Source of the DNA: a virus
Direction: 5' to 3' (one strand)
Virus record (IMG/VR): IMGVR_UViG_3300032246_002540
Coordinates: 1-54,327 of that record
DNA length: 54,327 nucleotides
Positions 23,873 through 32,234 of this stretch are shown here, piece by piece (position 1 is the first letter of the stretch; each line of letters begins with the position of its first letter). The translations under genes were made by a program, and so were the position numbers. Under the pieces are notes generated by a model that saw nothing but the letters and a program-made list of their open reading frames with translations, did no database searches and was not told where the DNA came from.

Positions 23873-24374
23873 GGGTCTACAACAGGGTGATTTAAAATAC
23901 CTGGTTGACGACAGACTACATTTTGACGAATACAACAGCAAGATGGGACAACCCGCAGATGTGGTGACCATGAGCTTCAAAGTCCGCGACCTAATGCCAG
24001 CACAAGACCTGGTCAGTTTCCTGGAAAATGGTTATGATTGGGTGCTGGACGCAGACGTCAGCACAGGTGAAGTATCGGACAATAACCGTCTGGTATTCGT
24101 GGAAGCAGAACGCACCAGCGGCTTATACAAGCAGATACAAGAGATGCTTCAGGATTTGGATCATTTGACAGGTATCAAACCTGACAAATGGCGTTTCCGT
24201 TGGTTCAAGCAACGTAATTACGAACCCATGAACGAAGAAAATTTCAAAAAAAGCATACCCAGTACTCCAGAAAAATATATCGAGAGCGTCGACCACTTTG
24301 GTATAGTGGAAAAAAACAACAAACAGATCAGCGACGATCTTGATAGGATTAAAAAACTCAGTGGATTGATTTAA
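23835..24374 (+). CDS. conserved T4-like phage protein
   Basis: The ATG at 23835 has AGGAGG nine bases upstream, inside the end of the previous gene; the longer frame opens within that gene and is rejected. The 179 residues include YLVDDRLHFDEYNSKMGQPA and VSFLENGYDWVLDADVSTGE, then KPDKWRFRWFKQRNYEPM. Function unknown. Its stop is followed immediately by the spanin-like gene. Confidence 0.75.
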   Translation: MQHKPAHHHQLSEGLQQGDLKYLVDDRLHFDEYNSKMGQPADVVTMSFKVRDLMPAQDLVSFLENGYDWVLDADVSTGEVSDNNRLVFVEAERTSGLYKQIQEMLQDLDHLTGIKPDKWRFRWFKQRNYEPMNEENFKKSIPSTPEKYIESVDHFGIVEKNNKQISDDLDRIKKLSGLI

Positions 24375-24773
24375 ATGTTCGGATTAAACTTTACCAATAT
24401 CATAGTGATAGGATTAGTGATCGCAGGTGCATTTGGTTATATGGTTTATAGCCAGAAAGAACGGGACGAACTCAATCAACAACTGGCGGCCAATAAATTC
24501 GCACTGGAACAAAGCCAAGCTACCATTGCCAAACAAAAAGCAGACCTGGAACAGGCTGCTAAGGTACTAGAATTAACCAACAAACAGATGCAGGAAGCCC
24601 GCAACCAGGTGGACAAACTGCACGACAAATTCAGCAAACAGGGCCGTGATTTTGGCAAGTTTGTGGACAGTCAGCCCGACAAAGCAGAAGATAAAATCAA
24701 TGCCGCCAGTAAAAAGAGCTGGCGCTGCATAGAGGAAACCATCAATAAAGGCGAGCACAATGGGGATTGTTAA
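24375..24773 (+). CDS. inner-membrane spanin-like protein (Rz-type)
   Basis: 132 residues: a single N-terminal membrane segment (IIVIGLVIAGAFGYMVY, about 9-25) followed by a long coiled coil (ERDELNQQLAANKFALEQSQ to NKQMQEARNQVDKLHDKFSK, about 29-95), exported topology as in Rz. The end of the gene overlaps the start of a lipoprotein gene by 14 bases, the hallmark order of Rz/Rz1 pairs, and a holin-type gene follows. Together these suggest the i-spanin that helps disrupt the outer membrane at lysis. Sequence similarity to known Rz was not assessed; the call rests on topology and context. Confidence 0.65.
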   Translation: MFGLNFTNIIVIGLVIAGAFGYMVYSQKERDELNQQLAANKFALEQSQATIAKQKADLEQAAKVLELTNKQMQEARNQVDKLHDKFSKQGRDFGKFVDSQPDKAEDKINAASKKSWRCIEETINKGEHNGDC

Positions 24774-25173
24774 GTATATCGTATTAGCAAGTGTAGCTGT
24801 TGCTGTTGCAGGATGTCAAACAAACAGAGAACCAGCTACAGCAATAGTACAGGTGGAAAAGCCTGCTATCATGGTGCCAGCTGTGGACAATATCAAAATA
24901 CAGGATGCAGAATGGTATGTCGTTAAAAAGACTACGAGTCCTGATCAGGCAGGAAGTGCGGAAAAAGCATTTAGAGAAAGCAATAGCGATAGCTTGCTGG
25001 CAGTTACTCCCGATGGTTATGAATCCCTGGCTACAAACCAAGCTAACCTGGTTAAAATCATTCGTCAATATCAGGCCCAAGTCGCTGCCTACAGAGATTA
25101 CTACATCAAATCCACCACAGATGGTGGAACCAATACCCCAGCCAAGGATGCAAAAGATGGCAAATCCAAGTGA
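24760..25173 (+). CDS. outer-membrane spanin-like lipoprotein (Rz1-type)
   Basis: 137 residues beginning MGIVKYIVLASVAVAVAGCQ, a lipobox (V-A-G-C, C19). The mature part is mixed and ends in a Lys/Asp/Gly-rich tail. It overlaps the Rz-like gene at its start and the holin-like gene at its end. It is longer than classic Rz1 (about 60 residues), so an unrelated lipoprotein is the main alternative. Confidence 0.6.
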   Translation: MGIVKYIVLASVAVAVAGCQTNREPATAIVQVEKPAIMVPAVDNIKIQDAEWYVVKKTTSPDQAGSAEKAFRESNSDSLLAVTPDGYESLATNQANLVKIIRQYQAQVAAYRDYYIKSTTDGGTNTPAKDAKDGKSK

Positions 25174-25717
25174 TGATGACGATGAGCCAACCGGCCCTGC
25201 TCGCATACTAGACGACGAGCGTGACGATTATGTGCCTCCAGCAGCCAAAGTAATCTCAGCATCTGGCAGCGATAGCGTGGAATTACGCAAGCTGGCACTG
25301 GAAGAAATGCGATTTCACCTGGAAGAACGCAAAGAGCTCCACAAGATGGAGATTGAAATGCGTAAAGTGGAACAAGAAGAAAGAGACAAAGAGCGTGAAC
25401 AATCACGCAAAGACAAAGAACAGGAAGCCAAAGAAGAAAAAGGCAATGAACATTGGGCTAAAAGTTTTTGGCGTCCTGCAATGGGCTGGCTGTATATGAT
25501 AATTTGCTTCATGGACTTTGTGGGTTTTCCAGTATTAACTATCTTTTTGCCTATTATATTCAAACCATTTGGTTTAACAATGCCTTACACTGCCTGGAAG
25601 AGCCTGACCTTGGACAACGGTGGATTGATCCACATCGCATTCGGTGCCATCCTGGGAGTGAGCGCATTTGCTCGCGGTCAAGATAAAGCGGCAGCGGGCA
25701 AATCTGTAACTAACTAA
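25157..25717 (+). CDS. holin (three-helix, gene-transfer-agent-type)
   Basis: Holins time lysis by making inner-membrane holes. Residues 1-105 are a charged, Glu/Arg/Lys-rich coiled coil and the last 85 residues match the 3-TM holin family: RPAMGWLYMIICFMDFVGFP, then LTIFLPIIFKPFG, then LTLDNGGLIHIAFGAILGVS followed by AFARGQDK. That R-P-x-x-G-x-x-Y, D-F, L-T-L and G-A-I-L-G-V-S-x-x-x-R-G-x-x-K pattern is distinctive. The ATG at 25157 is 17 bases inside the spanin-like gene. The soluble N-terminal coiled coil is an unusual extension. No endolysin gene was recognised next to it. Confidence 0.8.
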   Translation: MANPSDDDDEPTGPARILDDERDDYVPPAAKVISASGSDSVELRKLALEEMRFHLEERKELHKMEIEMRKVEQEERDKEREQSRKDKEQEAKEEKGNEHWAKSFWRPAMGWLYMIICFMDFVGFPVLTIFLPIIFKPFGLTMPYTAWKSLTLDNGGLIHIAFGAILGVSAFARGQDKAAAGKSVTN

Positions 25718-25721
25718 TGTT

Positions 25722-26579
25722 ATGACACATTACGACACTCTGGGTGTGGCCGAATCTGCCACACCCGAAGAACTCAAATCAGCATTCCGTAAATTGGCCA
25801 AGACGCATCATCCTGATCTGGGCGGCGACATACAAAAATTCCAACAGATCAACGAAGCCTATGAAACACTTAGCGATCCCGACAAACGGGCTCATTATAA
25901 CCATCAGCTGCGTAATCCACATCAAGGAAATCCCTTCGCTCACACCCATCATCACGGACATCCTTTCGAGTTTAATTTCGGTTTCGGACCAGGTCAGGAT
26001 CAGTTGAATGACATTTTCAGCCAGTTCGGATTCAATGTCAGACAACCTGCACGTAATAAAAACATACGCATACAGATAGAGTTGAGTTTTTTAGATACAC
26101 TGCAAAAACAAAACAAAGTCATAGAATATAAGACCACGAATGGCACTGAAAAATTACAACTGGATCTGCCGGCGGGCATAACAGACAACAGCAACTTCAA
26201 TATCCAAGGCCGCGGAGATGATGCCAACACTGCCATACCCCGTGGCAACCTGGAGATCGTGGTAAGGGTAGCCGGACATCCCAGGTTCCACAGGAATGGC
26301 GATAATATCATAGAAGATATAACCATAGACTGTTTCCAAGCCATCACCGGTTGTGTATTGAAATTAAATTTGCCCAGCGGTAAACAGATAGAATTAACTA
26401 TTCCGCCTGGCACCCAACACCAGAGCCAATTCGGCATCACGGATGAAGGTTTCCCCAGGAATAATGGCACCACAGGCAAGTACGTGGCCAGGATCAATGT
26501 GCTGATACCCACTGCGCTTACCCAAGACCAGCTGGATTTAGTAGCACAAATACAAAAAATCAAGCCAGTAAATACTTGA
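25722..26579 (+). CDS. DnaJ/CbpA-like J-domain co-chaperone
   Basis: J proteins stimulate Hsp70 ATPase. Residues 3-65 are a full J domain with H30-P31-D32 (HHPDLGGD) and the FQQINEAYETLSDPDKRAHY helix. A Gly/Phe/His-rich linker (70-105) and two C-terminal substrate-binding-type domains (LDLPAGITDNSNFNIQGRGD, LNLPSGKQIELTIPPGTQ) follow, ending near 285 residues. There is no zinc-finger, so it is a type II (CbpA-like) protein. The start ATG is 4 bases after the holin-like stop. It immediately precedes the ClpA-like gene. Confidence 0.93.
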   Translation: MTHYDTLGVAESATPEELKSAFRKLAKTHHPDLGGDIQKFQQINEAYETLSDPDKRAHYNHQLRNPHQGNPFAHTHHHGHPFEFNFGFGPGQDQLNDIFSQFGFNVRQPARNKNIRIQIELSFLDTLQKQNKVIEYKTTNGTEKLQLDLPAGITDNSNFNIQGRGDDANTAIPRGNLEIVVRVAGHPRFHRNGDNIIEDITIDCFQAITGCVLKLNLPSGKQIELTIPPGTQHQSQFGITDEGFPRNNGTTGKYVARINVLIPTALTQDQLDLVAQIQKIKPVNT

Positions 26580-26603
26580 CAGACTTGATATATCTGTTAT
26601 ATT
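26576..26603 (+). promoter_or_regulatory. sigma70-type promoter for the ClpA-like gene
   Basis: TTGACA at 26576-26581 and TATATT at 26598-26603 with 16 bases between. The predicted start is 26610, the A of the ATG, so the message would have no leader. Confidence 0.7.
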
Positions 26604-26609
26604 GGTAAT

Positions 26610-28826
26610 ATGACAACATTTAGTAGCAACGGCGACATCGAAAAAGTAGTGCGTTTTGCCAAGCAATTCGCTAATGAAAACTATCACGAATACTTCACCG
26701 TGGAACATCTATTGTTGAGTATGCTCCACGAGAAAAACTTTCTCAAGACCCTGGAAACGATGGGTATCAGCACTGATGAGTTGGTTTTAGAAGTAGAAGA
26801 TTATGTGCTGAACAACACTCCCATCAGGAAAATAGACCGCGAACCCCGCAAGACACAAAGCCTGGAGCGGGTATTCAATCGTGCCTTTACCCAAGTGATC
26901 CTACTGGGTCGTAACGTGATAACCATAAGTGATCTGTATCACAGCATCACCAAAGAACAACAGAGCCACGCTGCGTATTTCCTCAAGAAGTATGGTGTGG
27001 AACCAGATCTACTGGTCAAGACACTGGACAAAAACAAGAACAAAAAGGCTGGTGGATATGCAACCAAGGTCCTGGAAGAATACTGTGTTAATCTCAATGA
27101 CCAAGCTGCTGAAGGAAAGATCGATCCAGTCATTGGTCGCGAAACTGAGCTTGCTGATCTGGCGCAAATCCTGGCTCGTAAGAACAAGTGTAACGTGCTA
27201 TTGGTTGGTGATGCTGGTGTGGGCAAGACAGCGATTGCCGAAGGACTTGCACTAAATATCGTCAACGGTGACGTTCCTAAATTCCTCAAAGATAGTGAAG
27301 TTTACAGCCTGAACGTGGGACAACTGTTGGCTGGCACCAAATATCGCGGCGAATTCGAAGAACGTTTACAAGAGATCATCCAGGCAGTGACAGAACTTGG
27401 TAATGTGATCTTGTTCATCGACGAAGCACATCAGATGCGTGGTGCTGGTGGCGGTGGGCAGAGTCCAGTGGACCTGAGCAATATGCTCAAACCCAGTCTT
27501 GCTCGTGGTGCATTTAAAGTCATCGCCAGCACCACCTGGGAAGAATACACACAACATTTCGAAAAAGATCGCGCACTGATGCGTCGATTCAACCGTTTGA
27601 GCGTGGGAGAACCCACACCTGAAGTGGCAAAAGAAATCCTCCAGGGCCTTAAAATGGTCTATGAAACTTTCCACAATGTGAAAATCACAGACACAGCACT
27701 AACGGATGCGGTGGATCTCAGTGTCAGATTCCAGTCTGATAAACGACTGCCTGACAAAGCATTGGATCTGATAGACAGTGCCTGTGCTTTGCGTCGCACA
27801 CAGGCTCGCGGAAGCCGTACTATCGACAGTGCCCATATCAGACGAGAACTCAGCCGTATGACAGGCATCCCCGAAAGCCAGTTCAGCACTGATAAAAAAG
27901 AAACTATGTTGCCCACGATGGCATCAGATATCAAAGCCAAAGTTTACAACCAAGACACTGCTGTGGAGCAAGTGCTGGACCGTGTGTATGTGAGCCAGGC
28001 AGGGCTCAAAGCAGATGATAAACTAGTGGGCAGTTTCCTGTTCCTGGGCCCCACGGGTACAGGCAAGACCGAATTGGCTAAACAACTCAGTGACAAACTG
28101 GGTATGAAATTGTTGCGTTTCGATATGAGCGAGTATCAGGAAAAACACAGCATCGCCAGGCTGATCGGGGCTCCTCCTGGTTATGTGGGCTATGAAGATG
28201 CCAACCTGGCAGGTGGAATGTTGATCAGCGAAGTCAGCAAGAATCCACATTGTATCATCCTGTTCGATGAGATCGAGAAAGCACATCCTGACGTGGCACA
28301 AGTGTTGTTGCAGGTTATGGATGAAGGTTTCATCACTGGCAGCAATGGCAAGCGGGCAGATTGCCGCCAGAGCATCCTGATAATGACCAGCAACCTGGGT
28401 GCTGCTGATTCGGAAAAACTCAACATCGGATTCGGTGGCGGGCAAAAAACCGATGCTGTGGATGCAGCAGTAAAGGAGTTCTTCCGTCCAGAATTCCGCA
28501 ACCGTGTGGATGCTATCGTCACCTTCAACAAACTGGATCAGTCCACTATCCGTCAGATCGCCGAGAAGTTCATCGCGGATCTGAATACTCAGCTGGCACA
28601 ACAGAATGCTAGTGTCTCCCTGAGCGATGCTGCGATGGATTGGTTGGTCAAGAAGGGTTACAATCCTGCGATGGGTGCTCGTCCCATGTCTCGTTGTATC
28701 CACGAAAACATCAAAGTGCCGTTGGCCAAGAAACTATTGTTTGACAAAAACAGCAGCCATGCTAATATAATTGTAGATGTATCTGACGATAAACTTGAAC
28801 TTATCAGCAACTCAACCAAACACTAA
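26610..28826 (+). CDS. clpA: ClpA-like AAA+ unfoldase
   Basis: ClpA unfolds proteins and threads them into ClpP. The 738-residue protein has the Clp N-domain (ENYHEYFTVEHLLLSMLHEK near 20), AAA1 with Walker A GDAGVGKT (about 199-206) and LFIDEAHQM, and AAA2 with Walker A GPTGTGKT (about 481-488), DEIEKAHPD and the RPEFRNRVD sensor region. The loop before that carries IGF at 606-608 (LNIGFGGG), at the place of the ClpA IGL/IGF tripeptide that docks to ClpP; ClpB/Hsp104 lack this. No ClpB-type middle coiled coil is evident. Its partner would be the phage ClpP at 7426. A GATAAATA or Shine-Dalgarno is absent; the sigma70-type promoter predicts a leaderless transcript. Confidence 0.93.
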   Translation: MTTFSSNGDIEKVVRFAKQFANENYHEYFTVEHLLLSMLHEKNFLKTLETMGISTDELVLEVEDYVLNNTPIRKIDREPRKTQSLERVFNRAFTQVILLGRNVITISDLYHSITKEQQSHAAYFLKKYGVEPDLLVKTLDKNKNKKAGGYATKVLEEYCVNLNDQAAEGKIDPVIGRETELADLAQILARKNKCNVLLVGDAGVGKTAIAEGLALNIVNGDVPKFLKDSEVYSLNVGQLLAGTKYRGEFEERLQEIIQAVTELGNVILFIDEAHQMRGAGGGGQSPVDLSNMLKPSLARGAFKVIASTTWEEYTQHFEKDRALMRRFNRLSVGEPTPEVAKEILQGLKMVYETFHNVKITDTALTDAVDLSVRFQSDKRLPDKALDLIDSACALRRTQARGSRTIDSAHIRRELSRMTGIPESQFSTDKKETMLPTMASDIKAKVYNQDTAVEQVLDRVYVSQAGLKADDKLVGSFLFLGPTGTGKTELAKQLSDKLGMKLLRFDMSEYQEKHSIARLIGAPPGYVGYEDANLAGGMLISEVSKNPHCIILFDEIEKAHPDVAQVLLQVMDEGFITGSNGKRADCRQSILIMTSNLGAADSEKLNIGFGGGQKTDAVDAAVKEFFRPEFRNRVDAIVTFNKLDQSTIRQIAEKFIADLNTQLAQQNASVSLSDAAMDWLVKKGYNPAMGARPMSRCIHENIKVPLAKKLLFDKNSSHANIIVDVSDDKLELISNSTKH

Positions 28827-28854
28827 CATCTAGACTATCAAAAAGGGTTCAAAA

Positions 28855-29205
28855 ATGAAAACTAGTCTTGCTCAAGCACTTATTGATCGCGGTATTATCA
28901 ATAGCACTACACGTATCATTGCCAAGTGTCCCATATTCGCGATGGGCAATGCGCCAGCAGAACAGACACTGCCACTGACAGTGAACCGCGTCATCTATGA
29001 AGCAGACGAGATCAAGTTTATCAGCACCACACGCACAGGCAAGAAATACAGCGTACCCAGCAGCAAAGTGGAGATGATCGACGGTATGCATCCTGTGAGA
29101 TTGGCAGCAGCTTATGACATCAAGCCAGATGGGCTTAAACGGGCACCAGGTAAGAAGCGTGGCAGAAAGCCCAGGATAAATACACAGGAGCAATTAAATG
29201 GCTAA
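28855..29205 (+). CDS. conserved phage protein with AT-hook-like tail
   Basis: 116 residues. The body (LAQALIDRGIINSTTRIIAK, CPIFAMGNAPAEQTLPLTVN, SSKVEMIDGMHPVRLAAAYD) is typical of an uncharacterised small protein of aquatic T4-like phages. The C-terminus KKRGRKPRIN is an AT-hook-like R-G-R-K-P motif, so it may bind AT-rich DNA minor grooves. A ribosome site AAAAAGGG precedes the ATG. Confidence 0.75.
   Translation: MKTSLAQALIDRGIINSTTRIIAKCPIFAMGNAPAEQTLPLTVNRVIYEADEIKFISTTRTGKKYSVPSSKVEMIDGMHPVRLAAAYDIKPDGLKRAPGKKRGRKPRINTQEQLNG
29175..29182 (+). promoter_or_regulatory. late-type promoter motif GATAAATA
   Basis: Inside the end of the preceding gene. Predicted start about 29188, then AGGAG and ATG at 29198. 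Confidence 0.6.
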
Positions 29206-29368
29206 ACTTAATCAAGATAAAATTACCATCACCATCAGTGAAATGGTTCGAAACGAAGAGCCCACCGCAGTTATACTGGATGCGGAAGTTTTAGAACAAC
29301 TTCTCACAGTGATCCAGGAACTAGTGGGTCAAAAAAGATTAGTAGAAGTGAGTTTTGAATCAGAATGA
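29198..29368 (+). CDS. small protein, 56 residues
   Basis: A short gene with an AGGAG site 9 bases before the ATG and an ATGA overlap to the next gene. It overlaps the end of the 28855 gene by 8 bases. The product starts MAKLNQDKITITISEMVRNE and continues with EEPTAVILDAEVLEQLLTVI; acidic, probably a mixed alpha/beta fold. Coupling and ribosome site support it strongly. Function unknown. Confidence 0.75.
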   Translation: MAKLNQDKITITISEMVRNEEPTAVILDAEVLEQLLTVIQELVGQKRLVEVSFESE

Positions 29369-29736
29369 GTGGTACCCCCCAGATAGTATTAAGTGCAACC
29401 AGTTATGGTAACAGTTATCCTCCCTATGATGGGAGCAGTCCTGCCTTCAGCAGTGATAAGGTCAAAGGCAACGGATACTATGGGTACACAGACGGTTTGC
29501 ACACTGTCAGCTACAAGACAACTGGTTTCAAAGGCGTATTGAAATTCCAAGGCAGCCTAGCGACCAGTCCCAGTGAAGCTGATTGGTTTGATATTGCCAA
29601 TACCAGTATCGGCGACGGCACCACAGCCGTCACTGGCACTACTTTTTTCAATTTTACCGGCAACTTTGTCTGGTGCAGAGCGCACGTAACCAATTTCAAT
29701 GCTGGCACTATTGACAAAGTACTATATAATACATAA
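29365..29736 (+). CDS. small virion structural protein
   Basis: 123 residues, rich in Gly, Ser, Thr, Tyr and Phe, no long helices. The segment GFKGVLKFQGSLATSPSEAD followed by WFDI is a recurring beta-type module in structural proteins of aquatic T4-like phages. It begins within the preceding stop (ATGA). Late promoter upstream. Probably a decoration or fibre-associated protein; the position is not known. Confidence 0.7.
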   Translation: MSGTPQIVLSATSYGNSYPPYDGSSPAFSSDKVKGNGYYGYTDGLHTVSYKTTGFKGVLKFQGSLATSPSEADWFDIANTSIGDGTTAVTGTTFFNFTGNFVWCRAHVTNFNAGTIDKVLYNT

Positions 29737-29761
29737 TAATCAAGAAAGAGTAAATTTATCA

Positions 29762-30637
29762 ATGACAACACCTGGACCAGCACTAGAAACTGGTGGATTA
29801 CCACCTGAAGCACTCGAATTCCTCCGTAAACAACATATACACTTTTGCTTGCCCATGTATGGCGGTAATTGTAACGAAGCTACCTTTATCGCGATGATCA
29901 AGTTCGGTATCATCGCTGGCAAGTTGGGCATCAATTACAGCATCGATACCATGGTAAACGAAAGTTTGATCACACGTGGCCGCAATAATTTGGTGGCCAA
30001 GATGCTACACAACCAAGCTGCCACCCACCTGATGTTTATCGACGTGGATCTGGGTTTCGATCCTGAAGCTATCATCCGTCTGATCCTGGCCAACCAGGAC
30101 GTGGTGGGCGGTGTATATCCAATGAAACGCATCCCCATCCGATATGTGATCAACACTGTTCCCAATCCTGTGGTGATGGGCGATCTAGTAGAAGTCAGCA
30201 CACTGGGCACAGGCTTCATGATGGTAAAACGCCAGGTCTTGGAAAAGATGATCAGCCTGCATCCAGAGCTCAAGTACCGCGATAATATCGGTATCGGTCC
30301 GCAATATGAGCCGCTGATGTATGGCCTGTTCGACACCATGATCGACAAGGACGACAATTATCTTAGTGAAGATTGGACGTTCTGTTACCTGTGGCGCCTG
30401 GCAGGAGGCAAAGTGTTTGCTGACACTGGCATCAAACTGGATCACACTGGCTATCACAAGTATGAAGGCAGTGTTGAAGAACTTAAAAAAGTTTTGACCA
30501 ATCAAGTGAGCAACGGCGGACCACATCATCTGGATCCACAGAATCAAGTGGTAGCCAGCAAGCCAGCAATCAAACTCAAATTGAAGGATAAAAAAACAGC
30601 AGAGGCTCCCAAGCTGAAGTTGAAAGTCAAAGGATAA
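29762..30637 (+). CDS. family 2-like glycosyltransferase
   Basis: A GT-A-type glycosyltransferase. Key features in 291 residues are LITRGRNNLVAKML near the nucleotide-binding loop, HLMFIDVDLGFDPEAIIRL (the D-x-D metal site in FIDVD), then DVVGGVYPMKR and LSEDWTFCYLW for the acceptor and catalytic side. The start at 29762 has no obvious site but the upstream in-frame ATG at 29699 is inside the preceding gene. The C-terminal 30 residues are Lys-rich repeats (LKLKLKD, KLKLKVKG). Substrate could be virion protein, DNA base or cell envelope. Confidence 0.85.
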   Translation: MTTPGPALETGGLPPEALEFLRKQHIHFCLPMYGGNCNEATFIAMIKFGIIAGKLGINYSIDTMVNESLITRGRNNLVAKMLHNQAATHLMFIDVDLGFDPEAIIRLILANQDVVGGVYPMKRIPIRYVINTVPNPVVMGDLVEVSTLGTGFMMVKRQVLEKMISLHPELKYRDNIGIGPQYEPLMYGLFDTMIDKDDNYLSEDWTFCYLWRLAGGKVFADTGIKLDHTGYHKYEGSVEELKKVLTNQVSNGGPHHLDPQNQVVASKPAIKLKLKDKKTAEAPKLKLKVKG

Positions 30638-30640
30638 ATC

Positions 30641-31117
30641 ATGAGCGATCTTGAACCAGTGGAATTTAAAATTTATCTTACTAGCCTATACTACAACGAC
30701 CCTCCTAAATTTGAAGTTCTACTGGACAATGAAGTTATAGAATATGGCGAGGTCACCGAACATCAGGACAGTGACCAGCAACGCATCATCAGTTTCACAA
30801 GAGAACTGGATGAAGGTGATCATACCATCAGTGTGCGGTTGCTGGGCAAAAAACCCAAACACACTCAACAAGATGAAAATGGAAATATCATCGAAGATCA
30901 GTTGTTGAATCTGATGGAAGTTGAGATAGATGAAATCGAATTGGGCAATCTGTTCTACGATCAAGGTTGTTTTTATAAACAAACAGGAGTGATCAAGGGA
31001 CAACCAGAGTTTGCAGCCGAACCAGAACCGCTCAAATACAGCAACTTTGGCTGGAATGGCGAATGGCGATTGAGATTCAGTGTGCCCACCTATATGTGGT
31101 TTTTAGAAAACCTGTAA
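30641..31117 (+). CDS. unknown protein, 158 residues, beta-rich
   Basis: Acidic, with repeated beta-strand-like segments such as VEFKIYLTSLYYNDPPKFEV and DEGDHTISVRLLGKKPK, ending NGEWRLRFSVPTYMWFLEN. This looks like a carbohydrate-binding-like beta sandwich, but no family is recognised. GATAAATC lies in its start region (imperfect late motif). It sits between the glycosyltransferase and the ligase-like gene. Confidence 0.65.
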   Translation: MSDLEPVEFKIYLTSLYYNDPPKFEVLLDNEVIEYGEVTEHQDSDQQRIISFTRELDEGDHTISVRLLGKKPKHTQQDENGNIIEDQLLNLMEVEIDEIELGNLFYDQGCFYKQTGVIKGQPEFAAEPEPLKYSNFGWNGEWRLRFSVPTYMWFLENL

Positions 31118-31120
31118 CCA

Positions 31121-31128
31121 GATAAATA
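31121..31128 (+). promoter_or_regulatory. late-type promoter motif GATAAATA
   Basis: ATG at 31133 is 12 bases from the motif start; a T4-style start would be 31134. There is no Shine-Dalgarno. Confidence 0.6.
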
Positions 31129-31132
31129 TCTG

Positions 31133-32233
31133 ATGCGTATAAGAGAAATTATCACAGAGGCAGAAGCAGTAGATATTACTGGGCGAACTCCTCATCCTGA
31201 AGATGCCATCTTCGACGGCAGCAGCCACGCCGCACGTATGATACAGGCTCTCAGCAGTGTGATTAAAAATCCCGGCAGTCTCACAATCAAATGGGATGGC
31301 TTTCCCGCACTTATTTTCGGCAGATTGCCTGACGGTCAATTTACCGTTATGGACAAATATATGTACGACAATCCCCAGGGTCGTATCACTAGTGCCCAGG
31401 GTTGGGTAGACTATGACAACGCACGTGGAAAACCACGTCCTGACCTGTACCCTAAAATTGCCAACATCTGGGCAGGTTTGGAACAGGCTGTGGGAACCAG
31501 TCCTGGTTTTTACTGGGGCGATTTGCTGTGGAGCGATCCGCTCGCACCTGCACAAGGCAAATTTGTATTCCGTCCCAATCCCTGGGGCGTTACCTACAGC
31601 ATCGATGTCAACAGCGATCTGGGCAAACAGATCACCGGCAGACAGGGTGGCATTGTGGTACACACATTCATACCCAGCGATGGCGCACAACCGCAGCCTT
31701 GGAACGGTCAAGGCCTTAATATGAACACGCCAGTTGCAGTGTTGACGCCCAGTGCTAACATCGCTTTCACATTGAAAGATCCTGTGAAACTACGCAACAC
31801 TGCATCAGCAGTGCTGCAAAAAAATGGTGCTCTGGCAGATCAGTTCATGGCAGGACTGGACGACAAAGGTCGTATGGCTGTAAAGCAGTATGCCAACAAA
31901 TTGATCACCAAGCAAACAAACGACAGTATGGACAAATGGATAGTTAATGCCAACTTTAGCCAGAAACTAAAAAAGTTCTTGTTGGGTGAAAACAAAGATG
32001 GTTATCTGTATCAGAACAGCAAAGGCCTGGATGCCATATTCGCCATCTGGAATGCCATATACGCATTCAAGATAAACGTGACGGAACAGTTGGAAAAGCA
32101 GGTCAAAGGCATAGATCAGAGCATCAATGGGCAACCGGCTGGGGAAGGATTTGTTTTCAGCACACCGCAAGGACCAGTCAAGCTGGTAAATCGTGGCGTG
32201 TTCAGTGCGGCATTGTTTGCCAGAGGCGGTTGA
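31133..32233 (+). CDS. ligase-like nucleotidyltransferase with capsid-targeting-like N-terminus
   Basis: 366 residues. The core resembles covalent nucleotidyltransferases (DNA/RNA ligases): motif I TIKWDGFPALIFGR with K53-x-D55-G56, motif III-like YWGDLLW (127-133), motif IV-like GEGFVFS (E338-G339) and motif V-like VKLVNR (K350). The K-x-D-G lysine would carry the AMP. The N-terminus MRIREIITEAEAV is a short basic peptide ending I-T-E, similar to others in this block and to the T4 capsid-targeting sequence. A late motif precedes it. This protein belongs to an uncharacterised family present in T4-like aquatic phages. If cut after E9 and packaged, it could act on injected DNA. The assignment is by motifs only. 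Confidence 0.6.
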   Translation: MRIREIITEAEAVDITGRTPHPEDAIFDGSSHAARMIQALSSVIKNPGSLTIKWDGFPALIFGRLPDGQFTVMDKYMYDNPQGRITSAQGWVDYDNARGKPRPDLYPKIANIWAGLEQAVGTSPGFYWGDLLWSDPLAPAQGKFVFRPNPWGVTYSIDVNSDLGKQITGRQGGIVVHTFIPSDGAQPQPWNGQGLNMNTPVAVLTPSANIAFTLKDPVKLRNTASAVLQKNGALADQFMAGLDDKGRMAVKQYANKLITKQTNDSMDKWIVNANFSQKLKKFLLGENKDGYLYQNSKGLDAIFAIWNAIYAFKINVTEQLEKQVKGIDQSINGQPAGEGFVFSTPQGPVKLVNRGVFSAALFARGG

Positions 32234-32234
32234 T

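Noticed and set aside
26610-28826. ClpB-type disaggregase
   Set aside because: No middle coiled-coil domain, and an IGF tripeptide for ClpP docking is present.
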